Positions 26,399 to 35,340 are shown, counted from the first letter of the stretch. The stretch: 64,000 nucleotides of DNA from Gammaproteobacteria bacterium (GCA_016707425.1 JADJHU010000018.1:1-64000), one strand, 5' to 3'. The notes: generated from the sequence alone by a model not told the origin. Numbers and translations: made by a program.

Positions 26399-27016
26399 TC
26401 AGCTCACCCGCACGCGGGGCAGCGGCTGGCCGCGGCGCATGGTCTCGATGAACTTGCCGTAGGGCGCGGGTTCGGCCACTGGCACATCGGGCTGCGGACC
26501 CTTGGTCCAGAAATCCTTCCACGTCGGGAAGAGATCGTGGAAGCCACCCTCGTAGGGTTCACGGCCGGGCCAGCGCATCTTCATGTCGCCGATGGGCGGC
26601 TTGTTGAGATCACTCGCATACCAGTAGAGCGGCAGGCGTCGCCGGAAATACCAGCGACCCTCGATGCGCTCATAGCGGTCGAAGTACATCATCTGCATGA
26701 CGACCCACTCGGGCCCGGTCTCGTGTTCGTTCTTGGAGTACACGATGCCTTCGGCGGTGTCACGGTCGATGAATTCGATGATGTGGCCGCCGGTGTGATG
26801 CGAGGTACCCGTGAATTGCACCCGGTGCACCTTGTCGAACCAGTTGCGCAGCGCCTGGCGGCCACTCTGGCCACCGCCGACGCGCACGTCGGCCGGGAAG
26901 AGGCTCACCCAGGCGTCCGCATCGCGCATGTCGAGCGCGAGGGCGTACTTGGCGGGCAGCTGGCGGATTTCCTCGATGGCTTCGAGCCGGTCGATACGCT
27001 CGAGCAGTTCCTTCAT
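26399..27016 (-). CDS. SnoaL/NTF2-like protein
   Basis: A protein of 205 residues, longer than most NTF2-like enzymes. The N-terminal helix MKELLERIDRLEAIEEIRQLPAKYA leads to MRDADAWVSLFPADVRVGGGQSG, the usual aromatic-aldehyde-dehydratase-like block; FTGTSHHTGGHIIEFIDRDT near residue 75 carries a possible catalytic His. An unusual C-terminal extension of about 60 residues starts at YASDLNKPPIGDMKMRWPG. Start ATG 27016 was chosen over an upstream TTG at 27040 that would overlap the sulfatase stop. It lies between an arylsulfatase and an OYE, suggesting dehydration or isomerisation of a shared intermediate. Confidence 0.75.
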   Translation of the reverse strand: MKELLERIDRLEAIEEIRQLPAKYALALDMRDADAWVSLFPADVRVGGGQSGRQALRNWFDKVHRVQFTGTSHHTGGHIIEFIDRDTAEGIVYSKNEHETGPEWVVMQMMYFDRYERIEGRWYFRRRLPLYWYASDLNKPPIGDMKMRWPGREPYEGGFHDLFPTWKDFWTKGPQPDVPVAEPAPYGKFIETMRRGQPLPRVRVS

Positions 27017-27036
27017 CTCTGGCAAGGCAGGTCCTC

Positions 27037-29334
27037 TCAACGGATGCTCACGGTGACCGCGTCGATGCGGCCGGTGAAGTCATTGTAGGGTGGGTAGTCG
27101 CCGACAGGCGAGCCGGTGTCGACGCCGATGTCGAAGGTCTCGTCGATCGTGAAGTAGTAAGGCGCCGTGCGTTCGAGGCGACCGCTGGCGACGGGCTTGC
27201 CGTCCACGGACAGGGTGATCGCCGCCGGTCGCCCGAAACCTTCGCCTTCGTAGGCCAGGTCGAGCGCGACGGCCGCTGCACCGGGAGGCAGCGGGTCGTG
27301 GCCGACAAGGGTGCTGCGGCTCACGCCGAAGAGGCTGTAAGCGTAGGCCGGGTGGCCGGACGCATCGACATAGAGTGACCAGCCGCCGTTTTTCCCGCCT
27401 TCCGCCGCGATCACGCCATGTGACGGCGCCCCGCCCTCGGGTGTGTGCAGCTTCGCCACGATGCGGTGCGAGCGAAAGACGAAGGGCGGCGCCTGGGTCT
27501 CCGGCGTACCCACCGTGCCGCGATGGAAGACGAATTCGCTGCGTCCCGCGCTCAGGTTCGGCAGCCCGCGTGCGGGCTCGCCATCGAGCAGCGGCAGCAC
27601 GTGATTGCGCGCAGCTTCCTGCTCGAACAGGGCCTGGAGCTCGCGAAGCTTCTGAGGTTCCTTTGCCGCGAGGTCATGTGCCTGGCTGAAGTCACGCGTG
27701 AGGTCGTAGAGCTCCCAGCGATCGGCCTCGAAGGGTCGGGGCTTCGAGTCCAGCAGGGCCCATGGGGCCTTGCCGTGGAAGGCACTCGCCATCCAGCCGT
27801 CGTGATAGATCGAGCGGTTGCCATAGATTTCGTAGTACTGCGTGGTGTGCCGGCTCGGCGCCGCCGCATCCGTGAAGCTGTAGAGCAGACTCACGCCGTC
27901 GATCTGCTGCTGCGGCACGCCGTTCACTGTGGCCGGTGCCTCGATGCCGGCAGCCTCCAGCACCGTGGGCATGATGTCGGCGACGAAGCCGTACTGAGAG
28001 CGGAGTCCCCCGGCATCACGGATGCGCGCCGGCCAGGTCACGACCATGGCATTGCGGATGCCACCCAGGTGCGAGGCGACCTGCTTGGTCCACTGGAGGG
28101 GCGCATCCATTGCCCAGGCCCAGCCGGCCGGATAGTGGGCCGAGGCTGTCGGGCCACCGAGCTCATCGAGGCGGCGCAGCATCTCGGCATCCGGCATGAG
28201 CACGCCCTGGATCGCACCGTGCTCGGACCAGCCGCCCGCGAGACCGCCCTCGGCGCTCGCGCCGTTGTCACCGAAGATGTAGAAGAAGAGCGTATTGTCG
28301 GACTGGCCCATGGCGTCGAGTGCTGCGGCAAGGCGGCCGATCGCCGCGTCGGTGTGCGCGAGATAACCTGCATACACTTCCATGAGTCTCGAAGCGATAC
28401 GCTGCCGCTCGGGACTGAGCGAACTCCACGCGGGCAGCTCCGCGGGGCGCGGCGTGAGTGCGGTGTTCTGCGGCACGACACCGAGCTTCTTCTGGCGGGC
28501 GAGGGTCTCTTCTCGCACGCGGTCCCAGCCCTGGTCGAACTTTCCGCGGAAGCGGGCGATCCATTCGGGAGGCGCCTGCAGGGGCGCGTGTGTGCCGCCC
28601 GGGGCGAAGTAGAGGAGAAAGGGCTTCTGCGGCACGAGTGATCTCTGCGCTTCGAGCCACTGGATCGCATGCGCGGTGAGATCGTCGTTCAGGTGGTAGC
28701 CCGGCCGGAGCGGCGGACGCGTCGGTGCCGTGCCTTCATAGAGCGTCGGGTGGAACTGATCGGTCTCGCCATCCATGAAGCCGTAGAACTTCTCGAAACC
28801 CATGCCAGTCGGCCAGCGATCGAAAGGCCCGGCCTGCGAGACTTCCCAGGGCGGCGCGAGATGCCACTTGCCGATGGCCGCCGTGCCGTAACCGTTCTGG
28901 CGCAGGACCTCTGCAAGCGTCGCAGCGCTCGGCGGCAGCATGCCGGTGCGCCCCGGATAGGGCGCCGGCGTGTTCATCACGTTGCCGAGGCCGACGGCGT
29001 GCGAGTTGCGACCCGTGAGGAGCGAGGCGCGCGTGGGGCTGCATATTCCGGTCGTATGAAAAGTGTTGTAGCGCAGTCCGCGCTGCGCGAGGCGGTCGAG
29101 CGTCGGCGTCGGTACGGGACCTCCGAAAGTACTGGCAGCGCCGAAGCCGACGTCATCGAGCAGCACGATGACGACGTTCGGTGCACCGGTCGGGGCCTGG
29201 CGATGCGGGAAGAGGGCGGGTGAAGGTGAAGCTGCAGCTGCAGCGGGTGCAACCTCGAGCGCCGAGGTTCCGGAGAGCGCCAGCAGCAGGAGCGCGCAAC
29301 TCCGGAGGGACCGAGTGGCGTGGCGGTGCAGCAT
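27037..29334 (-). CDS. Periplasmic arylsulfatase (type I, formylglycine)
   Basis: A sulfatase of about 765 residues. A signal peptide (SLRSCALLLLALSGTSALEV...) is followed by PNVVIVLLDDVGFG, the metal site, and the activation signature CSPTRASLLTG near residue 100, whose Cys becomes formylglycine. GKWHLAP comes next, and FYIFGDNGASAEGG carries the second metal ligands. The C-terminal 150 residues form a beta-rich domain (YFTIDETFDIGVDTGSP). It would release sulfate from an aryl or alkyl sulfate ester in the periplasm. ATG 29334 has GGAGG 8 bases away; the longer open frame to 30012 is not conserved. No activating formylglycine enzyme is seen in the window. It heads the operon with SnoaL and OYE genes. 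Confidence 0.92.
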   Translation of the reverse strand: MLHRHATRSLRSCALLLLALSGTSALEVAPAAAAASPSPALFPHRQAPTGAPNVVIVLLDDVGFGAASTFGGPVPTPTLDRLAQRGLRYNTFHTTGICSPTRASLLTGRNSHAVGLGNVMNTPAPYPGRTGMLPPSAATLAEVLRQNGYGTAAIGKWHLAPPWEVSQAGPFDRWPTGMGFEKFYGFMDGETDQFHPTLYEGTAPTRPPLRPGYHLNDDLTAHAIQWLEAQRSLVPQKPFLLYFAPGGTHAPLQAPPEWIARFRGKFDQGWDRVREETLARQKKLGVVPQNTALTPRPAELPAWSSLSPERQRIASRLMEVYAGYLAHTDAAIGRLAAALDAMGQSDNTLFFYIFGDNGASAEGGLAGGWSEHGAIQGVLMPDAEMLRRLDELGGPTASAHYPAGWAWAMDAPLQWTKQVASHLGGIRNAMVVTWPARIRDAGGLRSQYGFVADIMPTVLEAAGIEAPATVNGVPQQQIDGVSLLYSFTDAAAPSRHTTQYYEIYGNRSIYHDGWMASAFHGKAPWALLDSKPRPFEADRWELYDLTRDFSQAHDLAAKEPQKLRELQALFEQEAARNHVLPLLDGEPARGLPNLSAGRSEFVFHRGTVGTPETQAPPFVFRSHRIVAKLHTPEGGAPSHGVIAAEGGKNGGWSLYVDASGHPAYAYSLFGVSRSTLVGHDPLPPGAAAVALDLAYEGEGFGRPAAITLSVDGKPVASGRLERTAPYYFTIDETFDIGVDTGSPVGDYPPYNDFTGRIDAVTVSIR

Positions 29335-29362
29335 GCCGGCTTCCTCCATCTGGGCAATGCGG

Positions 29363-29378
29363 TACAGTGTACGCTGAA
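29363..29378. promoter_or_regulatory. Palindromic element in divergent promoter
   Basis: GTACAGTGTAC (29363-29373) has 5-base arms around one base, inside the 63-base gap between the divergent sulfatase and SDR genes. TGTACGCTGAA (29368-29378) recurs with one change at 39684-39694, in another divergent gap. A shared operator or promoter element is possible. Confidence 0.4.
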
Positions 29379-29397
29379 AGAATGCGAGGAGGGATTC

Positions 29398-30159
29398 ATG
29401 GGCAGGCTGGCCGGCAGGATTGCAATCGTTACGGGTGGTGCGCGCGGCATCGGCGCGAGCGTCGGGCGGCTCTTCGTGAAGGAAGGTGCGCGTGTACTGA
29501 TCACCGACGTGCGCGACGAACTCGGGGGCACGCTTGCGCGTGAGCTGGGTCCGAATGCCGTGTATCAGCATCTCGATGTCGGCCTCGAGAGTGACTGGGC
29601 GGCAGCGCACGATGTGGTACGCCGCCGTTTCGGGCCGCCTACGGTGCTGGTCAACAACGCCGGCATCTTCCGCACGGCGCCGATCGAGTCGCTCTCGCTG
29701 GAGAGTTACATGGAAATCGTTCGTACCAACCAGATCGGCGTCTTCCTCGGCATGCGCAGCTGCATCGCGCCCATGCGCGAGGCGGGCGGCGGGGCGATCG
29801 TCAACATCTCCTCGGCGCAGGGACTGGAGGGCATGACGAACGCGGTGGCCTACTGCGCCAGCAAGTTCGCCGTGACGGGCATGACGAAGACCGCCGGCAT
29901 CGAGCTCGCGAAATACCGCATCCGCGTGAATTCCGTCCATCCCGGGCCGATCGCGACCATGCTGGTGGCCGAGGCTCACGGCACCGGCGACATCGCTGCA
30001 GCCACGGCGCATGATCCGGGGGTGCCGGCCAGACGCTGGGGTCAGCCCGAGGATGTCGCACGCCTCGTGCTCTATCTCGCGTCGGAGGAGTCCTCCTACA
30101 GCACGGGCGGCGCCTTCACCGTCGACGGCGGACTGACTGCGGGTCTCATGTACGAATAG
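29398..30159 (+). CDS. SDR oxidoreductase (hydroxysteroid-dehydrogenase-like)
   Basis: A 253-residue short-chain dehydrogenase. The cofactor motif is AIVTGGARGIGASVGRLF near residue 9, with Asp after the second strand (VLITDVRDE) that favours NAD(H). It also has VLVNNAGIF near 83, the catalytic Ser in NISSAQGLEG near 140 and YCASKFAVTG near 153. This is the classical 250-residue type, resembling 3-alpha/20-beta or 7-alpha-hydroxysteroid dehydrogenases. ATG 29398 follows GAGGAGGGATTC. It is divergent from the arylsulfatase operon and ends at a strong palindromic terminator, so it is a single-gene unit probably oxidising the alcohol released by desulfation. Confidence 0.9.
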   Translation: MGRLAGRIAIVTGGARGIGASVGRLFVKEGARVLITDVRDELGGTLARELGPNAVYQHLDVGLESDWAAAHDVVRRRFGPPTVLVNNAGIFRTAPIESLSLESYMEIVRTNQIGVFLGMRSCIAPMREAGGGAIVNISSAQGLEGMTNAVAYCASKFAVTGMTKTAGIELAKYRIRVNSVHPGPIATMLVAEAHGTGDIAAATAHDPGVPARRWGQPEDVARLVLYLASEESSYSTGGAFTVDGGLTAGLMYE

Positions 30160-30162
30160 GAT

Positions 30163-30186
30163 GCCCCGCCACGCGCGTGGCGGGGC
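30163..30186. terminator. Perfect 24-base palindrome, bidirectional terminator
   Basis: GCCCCGCCACGC and its exact complement form a 10-base stem with a GCGC centre. It lies 3 bases after one stop and 10 bases before the stop of the convergent gene, as expected for a shared terminator, although no T run is present. Confidence 0.7.
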
Positions 30187-30195
30187 GCAGGTGCA

Positions 30196-30648
30196 TCAGC
30201 TCGCCGATGCCCTGATGTGTGCCGGCACATTGTGCTGGAAGCCGCTCTCCTCGACCCGTCTGCTGATGCGCCAGCCCTTCGGCGTGCGCACGAACTCATC
30301 GGCATACCAGAGCCCGAGGAACATCACCTGCGAGCCGCCCGTGGGCAGCGGCACCTCCATCGGGTTGAAGCACACGGTGCGCGCCCGCGCGCGATCGCCC
30401 TCGAGCGTGATGTCGGTGTTGGCGATCATGTGGTAGTAGGTGGGGAAACCCTGCATGGCCGGCCCGAGCCAGGCTTTCACCTTCGGATACGGCCCATCGA
30501 TGCCGCCCATGGCGCGGTAGTCGATCCAGGCATCGGGCGTGAAGACCTGGTCCAGTCGGTCCCACGCGCGCTGATCGATCGCGCTGCTGTAGGTCACCAT
30601 CAGCTGCTGGATTTCCATGCGGTCGGAGATTTCCTGGAGGCTCAGCAT
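30196..30648 (-). CDS. SnoaL/NTF2-like protein
   Basis: A 150-residue protein: SLQEISDRMEIQQLMVTYSSAID, then WDRLDQVFTPDAWIDYRAMGG with the usual Asp-Tyr pair near residues 37-42, YYHMIANTDITLEGDRARAR near 70 carrying a conserved His, and a final GWRISRRVEESGFQHNVPAH. This is the polyketide-cyclase/dehydratase type related to BaiE and scytalone-dehydratase-like proteins, where Tyr, His and Asp catalyse water loss. The GGGAGA ribosome site is 7 bases from ATG 30648. It is the fourth gene of the minus-strand operon LLM-VOC-PQQ dehydrogenase-SnoaL. Confidence 0.8.
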   Translation of the reverse strand: MLSLQEISDRMEIQQLMVTYSSAIDQRAWDRLDQVFTPDAWIDYRAMGGIDGPYPKVKAWLGPAMQGFPTYYHMIANTDITLEGDRARARTVCFNPMEVPLPTGGSQVMFLGLWYADEFVRTPKGWRISRRVEESGFQHNVPAHIRASAS

Positions 30649-30668
30649 GATGATCTCCCTGGTCGATG

Positions 30669-32612
30669 TCAGTCCGGCAGTGTGAAGGCGACGATGGAGT
30701 CGCCGGTCTTCGAGCCGAGATACTTGTGGCCGCCGGCGGCAACGACCACGTACTGCTTGCCCCCGGGCTTCAGCCGATAGGTCATGGGCGTGGCCTGGAC
30801 GCCGGCCGGCAGGTGCTGCGCCCAGAGCTGGCGCCCGCTGGCGACGTCGAAGGCGCGGAAGTAGCCATCGGTGCTCGCGCCGATGAAGACGAGTCCTGAT
30901 GCGGTGACGATCGACCCGCCGATGTTCGGCACTCCGAGCTTCATCCAGAAGGGCCAGGGCGCGAGCTCGCGCGTGGTGCCGAGAGGCACCTCCCACAGGC
31001 GCTTTCCGGCTTTGAGATCGATGGCGAGCAGTGTCCCCCAGGGTGGAGGATTACAGGGGGCGCCGAAAGGCGAGAGCATCCATTCGTGCTTGAAAGCATA
31101 GGGCGCACCGAAAGCCGGGTAGAAGCGTTCGCCGCGCTTCAGGCGCTCGTCGGCCTCCTTGCGCGGGATCGCCGTGACGATCGCGGCAATGCGCGTGGAG
31201 TTGGTGACGAGGATCTGGCGTGCGGGATCGATCGAGACGCTGCCCCAGTTCAGGAAGCCGTTGCTGAAGGGAAAGGTGACCGTACCCTCGAGCGAAGGCA
31301 GTGAGTAGCGCCCATCGTAGCGATGCGCGCGGAAGCGCTCGCGACACTTGCCGCGATCCCAGGGCGTGAAGCCCCACATGTTCTCTTCCGAGAGATCTCC
31401 CGGGTAGACCGTATAGGCGTCGTTTGCCGGGAAGGGTTGTGTCGGCGACGGCGTTTCGCCCGACACGGCTCCCCCCTGGGGGACCGGGCGCTCCTCGACG
31501 GGCACGAGCGGCTCACCCGTCTCCCGGTTGAGGATGAAGATGTGGCGGGGCTTCGTCGCCTGGGCGACGGCCGGCACGGGGCCGCTGGGTCCGGGAAAAT
31601 CGAAGAGCACCGGCTGTGCAGGCACGTCGAAGTCCCAGAGATCGTGATGCACGGTCTGGAAGTGCCAGACGACCCGGCCCGTGGCTGCCTCGAGGGCCAC
31701 GAGCGAGCTCGAGTAATAGTCGAGCCCCTTGCGCAGGCCTCCGTAGAGATCGGGCGCGGTGTTGCCCGTGGGCACGAAGACCAAGCCTCGCTCGGGATCG
31801 ACCGAGAACACCGACCAGGCATTCGCCGTGCCGCGCGCGTAGGTGTCGCTCACGCCTGCGATCTTCGGATCCACGCGATCCGGTGGCAGCGAGTTCCAGG
31901 CCCAGGCGAGCTCGCCCGTGTGCAGGTCGAAGGCGCGCACCACGCCGGCCGGTACGTCCACTTTCAGATTGTCGACGACGTGCCCCCCGAGAATGATCCG
32001 GCCAGCGGCGACCACGGGCGGCGAGGTCATGATGTACTCGCCCGGTTGCACTTCGCCCAGGCCGGCACGCAGATCCACCGTGCCGTGCTCGCCGAAACCT
32101 TCACAGGGCTTGCCGGTGGCGGCATCGAGGGCGATGAGCCGCGCATCGAGCGTGCCGGTGAGCACGCGGCTGCGGCATTGCGCGCCGGCCGGGGCGGAGG
32201 TGTCTTCGTGGAAGGTCACGCCGCGGCATTGCTGCAGGTAGATGCCTTTGAGATTCACCCTGGGGTCGTAGGTCCAGAGCTCGCGCCCGGTTTCGGGGTC
32301 GAGTGCGATGACCCGGTTCAGCGGTGAGCAGAGGTAGAGCCGCCCCTCGCCGAGCACGGGCGTCGTCTCGAGCGTCGGGAACTGCATCGGCTCGGGGTTC
32401 CTGAGCGTACCCGTGTGATAGGTCCAGGCGATCTCGAGCCTCGAGACGTTCTCGGGTGTGATCTGCGTGAGCGGCGAATAACGCAGCCCCGCCTCGCTGC
32501 CGCCCCAACTCGCCCATCCGGCCACCGGGCCCGAGTAATCGAGTGGCGCGGGGCGCTGACAGCCAGCGAGCACGGCGGCTGCGGCGAGTACGCTGCAGAT
32601 AGGCAGACGCAT
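30669..32612 (-). CDS. PQQ-dependent dehydrogenase (lipoprotein)
   Basis: A quinoprotein of 647 residues. The lipobox LAAAAVLAGC near residue 17 anchors it in a membrane facing the periplasm. Propeller blocks of the glucose/ethanol-dehydrogenase type follow: ITPENVSRLEIAWTYHTG, IALDPETGRELWTYDPR, MTSPPVVAAGRIILGGHV near 186, VWHFQTVHHDLWDFDVPAQP near 315, and FIGASTDGYFRAFDVASGRQ near the end. It oxidises an alcohol or sugar and passes electrons to quinone or a cytochrome; it has no heme domain. ATG 32612 lies 5-6 bases after GAGGGGGT. No pqq biosynthesis genes are in view, so PQQ must be made elsewhere or taken up. Neighbouring genes use other redox cofactors. Confidence 0.9.
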   Translation of the reverse strand: MRLPICSVLAAAAVLAGCQRPAPLDYSGPVAGWASWGGSEAGLRYSPLTQITPENVSRLEIAWTYHTGTLRNPEPMQFPTLETTPVLGEGRLYLCSPLNRVIALDPETGRELWTYDPRVNLKGIYLQQCRGVTFHEDTSAPAGAQCRSRVLTGTLDARLIALDAATGKPCEGFGEHGTVDLRAGLGEVQPGEYIMTSPPVVAAGRIILGGHVVDNLKVDVPAGVVRAFDLHTGELAWAWNSLPPDRVDPKIAGVSDTYARGTANAWSVFSVDPERGLVFVPTGNTAPDLYGGLRKGLDYYSSSLVALEAATGRVVWHFQTVHHDLWDFDVPAQPVLFDFPGPSGPVPAVAQATKPRHIFILNRETGEPLVPVEERPVPQGGAVSGETPSPTQPFPANDAYTVYPGDLSEENMWGFTPWDRGKCRERFRAHRYDGRYSLPSLEGTVTFPFSNGFLNWGSVSIDPARQILVTNSTRIAAIVTAIPRKEADERLKRGERFYPAFGAPYAFKHEWMLSPFGAPCNPPPWGTLLAIDLKAGKRLWEVPLGTTRELAPWPFWMKLGVPNIGGSIVTASGLVFIGASTDGYFRAFDVASGRQLWAQHLPAGVQATPMTYRLKPGGKQYVVVAAGGHKYLGSKTGDSIVAFTLPD

Positions 32613-32641
32613 GTTGACCCCCTCGCTATGCAAGCAGGTGC

Positions 32642-33115
32642 TCAGCCGCCCGGCAGCGAGCCGGGGCCGCCTGGCATCTGCAGGAACTCGATGAGCGTCG
32701 GATCGCCCTGGCGTTCGAGGTAGGCGAAGGTGGTGTCGGGGCTGAAGCGCTTGTACCAGATCGCCTCATACCCGAGCGGCTTCACTTTCTCGATCCAGCC
32801 GTCGGCGTCGTCCACGCGGAACTGCACGTGATGGATGCCCTCGCGCCCGCGCTCGATGAACTCGCGATGCGGGCTCTCGCCGCCCTGCCACTCGATGAGC
32901 TCGATCTCGAGACTGCCGCTGCGCCCGAAGGCCAGGGCGAGCTTCGCATCGGCGATGCGCCCGCGGTAGGTGACCGCCTGCACTGAACCATCCATGGTGG
33001 TGAAGGGTCCATAGAGCGGCTCGTACAGGGCCATGGAGGTGCGCAGGTCGCGCACGACGTGACCGAGCTGGGCGATCGACGGCAGACCGAGCTGGCGGAG
33101 GGCGGTGGCGGTCAT
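32642..33115 (-). CDS. VOC (glyoxalase-fold) protein
   Basis: A 157-residue VOC protein: LPSIAQLGHVVRDLRTSMALYEPLYG starts the first module with a His that would bind metal, GIHHVQFRVDDADGWIEKV starts the second near residue 93, and DTTFAYLERQGDPTLIEFLQ ends it with a Glu ligand. This resembles methylmalonyl-CoA epimerase and extradiol-type relatives. ATG 33115 is chosen over an upstream frame. It lies 10 bases downstream of the LLM gene and 29 bases before the PQQ dehydrogenase. It probably works on the same intermediate; epimerisation or ring chemistry are both possible. Confidence 0.82.
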   Translation of the reverse strand: MTATALRQLGLPSIAQLGHVVRDLRTSMALYEPLYGPFTTMDGSVQAVTYRGRIADAKLALAFGRSGSLEIELIEWQGGESPHREFIERGREGIHHVQFRVDDADGWIEKVKPLGYEAIWYKRFSPDTTFAYLERQGDPTLIEFLQMPGGPGSLPGG

Positions 33116-33125
33116 CGGAGGTTCC

Positions 33126-33986
33126 TCAGCGGATGAAGTTCGCGGCGAAGCGGTCCATGTGCCGCTTCTTCTCCGCGAGCGTCGTGTGCTCACCGAGAAC
33201 GAAGCGGAAGGGGTAGCTGATGGCTGTCTGCATGCCGCGCTCCTCGAGATGCAGGAACGTGCCTGCATCGGGGGGTGTGCTGACGGCACCGACGATTTCG
33301 AAAGGCAGATGTGCACGACCGGCCTCCCGACGGAGCCGCGTGAGCTCGGAGATGATTTTGGGCAGCTCCTCCGGGGAATGGCCTGCGCCGATCCAGCCGT
33401 CTGCGAGTCCCGCGGCGCGGCGGAGCGCGGCGGGACTGTTGCCGCCGGTGTAGATGGGCACCGGCTGCGGAGGCGCGGGCGAGACTTCGAGTGGCGGAAA
33501 GTCGATGTGCCGGCCATGGTGCTCGACCATGCCACCTTTCCAGAGCTTGCGCAGCACCCCGATCATCTCGTCGCAGCGCGCGGCGCGCGTGCGGAAGTCG
33601 ACGCCGTAGATGTCGAACTCCTCCTTCATCCAGCCGAGTCCGGCACCGAGCAGGAAGCGCCCCTGGCTGAGAATGGCCAGCGTGCCGGTGGCGCGCGCGA
33701 CTTCGAAGACGTTGCGAAGCGGCAGGATGTAGATGGCGACGGTGAGGCGGATGCGACTCGTCACCGCGGCAAGTGCGCCGATCGTGGCCCAGCAGTCCGG
33801 GAAGAAGGCGTCGTGCGCCATGGGCGGCCGGCCATCGGCCGAATAAGGGTAGGGTGAGCGCACGTCCCGGGGGAAGACCCCATGGTCGCCCAGCATGATG
33901 CCGTCGAAACCGGCTTCCTCTGCATGGCGGACGACCTCGAGCAGCTGCCCGGGCTCAGTCCAGGTGACGGCCTGCCAGAACTTCAT
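33126..33986 (-). CDS. LLM-class F420-dependent oxidoreductase
   Basis: A protein of 286 residues with the luciferase-like TIM barrel: MKFWQAVTWTEPGQLLEVVRHAEEAG, DGIMLGDHGVFPRDV near residue 28, ILSQGRFLLGAGLGWMKEEF near 105, and PVPIYTGGNSPAALRRAAGLADGW near 168. It fits the TIGR03619-like F420-dependent branch. ATG 33986 is preceded by GAGG; a GTG at 33992 is the alternative. It is first in the minus-strand operon with VOC, PQQ dehydrogenase and SnoaL, and divergent from the metallo-beta-lactamase-fold gene. The cofactor could be made by the cofC/FO synthase products encoded 20 kb away. Confidence 0.85.
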   Translation of the reverse strand: MKFWQAVTWTEPGQLLEVVRHAEEAGFDGIMLGDHGVFPRDVRSPYPYSADGRPPMAHDAFFPDCWATIGALAAVTSRIRLTVAIYILPLRNVFEVARATGTLAILSQGRFLLGAGLGWMKEEFDIYGVDFRTRAARCDEMIGVLRKLWKGGMVEHHGRHIDFPPLEVSPAPPQPVPIYTGGNSPAALRRAAGLADGWIGAGHSPEELPKIISELTRLRREAGRAHLPFEIVGAVSTPPDAGTFLHLEERGMQTAISYPFRFVLGEHTTLAEKKRHMDRFAANFIR

Positions 33987-34009
33987 TGGCACCTCGCCCG
34001 CGGTGATTA

Positions 34010-34036
34010 ATGTGCTATTTTCAATTTACCGCACAT
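34010..34036. promoter_or_regulatory. Inverted repeat in AT-rich divergent promoter
   Basis: ATGTGC (34010-34015) and GCACAT (34031-34036) flank an AT-rich 15-base stretch in the 76-base gap between the LLM and MBL-fold genes. The symmetry fits a regulator site for both directions. Confidence 0.35.
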
Positions 34037-34062
34037 CGGGGCGTTTGAGGAGACCTTGAACG

Positions 34063-35340
34063 ATGGATGTAGTGAGACGATTGGTTGAGGTCCGCCCAGA
34101 TTTTTTCGCTGGCCGTTCTGCGGATCTCGAACGGGCCATTCCGATCGGGGAGTTCATCTGGCAGTCCTCCGGGCTCTCCAATGCCTATATGGTCGTGACT
34201 CGGGCAGGGCGGGTGATCATCAACACCGGCATGGGTCATGAGGCGCCGAGGCACAGACAGCTCTTCGACGCCGTGTGTGCAGGACCGACTCCGTACATCG
34301 TGCTTACGCAGGGACATGTCGATCACGTAGGCGGCGTGGCGCTGTTTCGCGAGCCGGGCACGAAGCTCGTCGCGCAGCGTAATCTGCCGCTCTGCCAGCG
34401 CGACGACCAGCGCATCAAGCAGGTACGTGAATCCCAGGCGGGCATCTGGTTCGGCGAGGCACTCGCGGCGGCGCGCCGGCCGCAGGATTCGCCAGCTACG
34501 GCCGCCGCGGCGCCGCCCTTGCAGGACGTGCCGGTGGCCGATGTGAGCTTCGAGGACCGCTGTGATTTCGAGCTCGGCGGGATGCGCTTTGAACTCCACG
34601 CCGTGCCAGGCGGGGAAACCATCGACAGCTGTGCCGTGTGGCTGCCCCAGCACCGGATTCTCTTTTCCGGCAACATGTTCGGGCCGCTGTTCCCGCACTT
34701 CCCGAACTTCAATACCATTCGCGGCGATCGCTACCGCTTCGTCGAGCCCTATCTCGAGTCGCTGCGGCGGGTGCGGGCGCTCGAACCGGAACTGCTGATC
34801 ACCGGACACTTCGAGCCGATCGCCGGTCGCGAGCTGATCCGTGCCTGCTTCGATCGGCTCGAGCAGGCAGTCGACTACGTGCATCGCCGTACGCTGGAGG
34901 GGATGAATGCGGGCAGGGACATCTGGACGCTCATGCGGGAGGTCCGGCTGCCGCCCGAGCTCTACGTGGGCGAGGGCTATGGCAAGGTGAGCTGGGCGGT
35001 GCGTACCATTTGGGAGCAGTACATGGGCTGGTTCAAGGCGCAGGCGACGAGCGAGCTCTATCCGACACAGCCTCGCGAGGTCCATGGCGAACTGGTGGCG
35101 CTCGCGGGGCCGGAGGCGGTGATCGCGCGAGGTCGCGCCTGGCTCGAGGCCGGGGATCCCGAGAGGGCCATGCTGCTCGCGGAAGCGGCGCTCGCCCACG
35201 ACGGGCGTTCTCAGAGCGCGCAGCGGCTCGCACGGGATGCCAACCGCGCGCTGCTCGAGCGATCCGGCGGCGGCAATTTCTGGGAGGCGGGCTGGTTGCG
35301 CACGCAGATCCGCCGTCTCGAGCAGGACATGCAGGCATGA
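34063..35340 (+). CDS. MBL-fold hydrolase, alkylsulfatase-like
   Basis: A 425-residue cytoplasmic protein, with no signal peptide. The metallo-beta-lactamase motif GHVDHVGGVALF (residues about 86-97) supplies zinc ligands, SGNMFGPLFPHFPN near 205 and LLITGHFEPIAGRE near 246 supply more. The C-terminal part has WEQYMGWFKAQATSELYP near 316, similar to the dimerisation region of SDS-type alkylsulfatases, and a short TPR-like AEAALAHDGRSQSAQRLARDAN stretch. It could hydrolyse a sulfate, phosphate or thioester bond; lactonase is also possible. Its stop overlaps the SDR start (ATGA), so translation is coupled. Confidence 0.82.
   Translation: MDVVRRLVEVRPDFFAGRSADLERAIPIGEFIWQSSGLSNAYMVVTRAGRVIINTGMGHEAPRHRQLFDAVCAGPTPYIVLTQGHVDHVGGVALFREPGTKLVAQRNLPLCQRDDQRIKQVRESQAGIWFGEALAAARRPQDSPATAAAAPPLQDVPVADVSFEDRCDFELGGMRFELHAVPGGETIDSCAVWLPQHRILFSGNMFGPLFPHFPNFNTIRGDRYRFVEPYLESLRRVRALEPELLITGHFEPIAGRELIRACFDRLEQAVDYVHRRTLEGMNAGRDIWTLMREVRLPPELYVGEGYGKVSWAVRTIWEQYMGWFKAQATSELYPTQPREVHGELVALAGPEAVIARGRAWLEAGDPERAMLLAEAALAHDGRSQSAQRLARDANRALLERSGGGNFWEAGWLRTQIRRLEQDMQA

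Noticed and set aside
23417..27088. A 1223-codon open frame on the plus strand, antisense to imuB, imuA, the OYE and SnoaL genes
   Set aside because: It mirrors four well-supported minus-strand genes, has Arg/Glu/Gly-rich composition without any domain, and such long antisense frames are common in GC-rich DNA.
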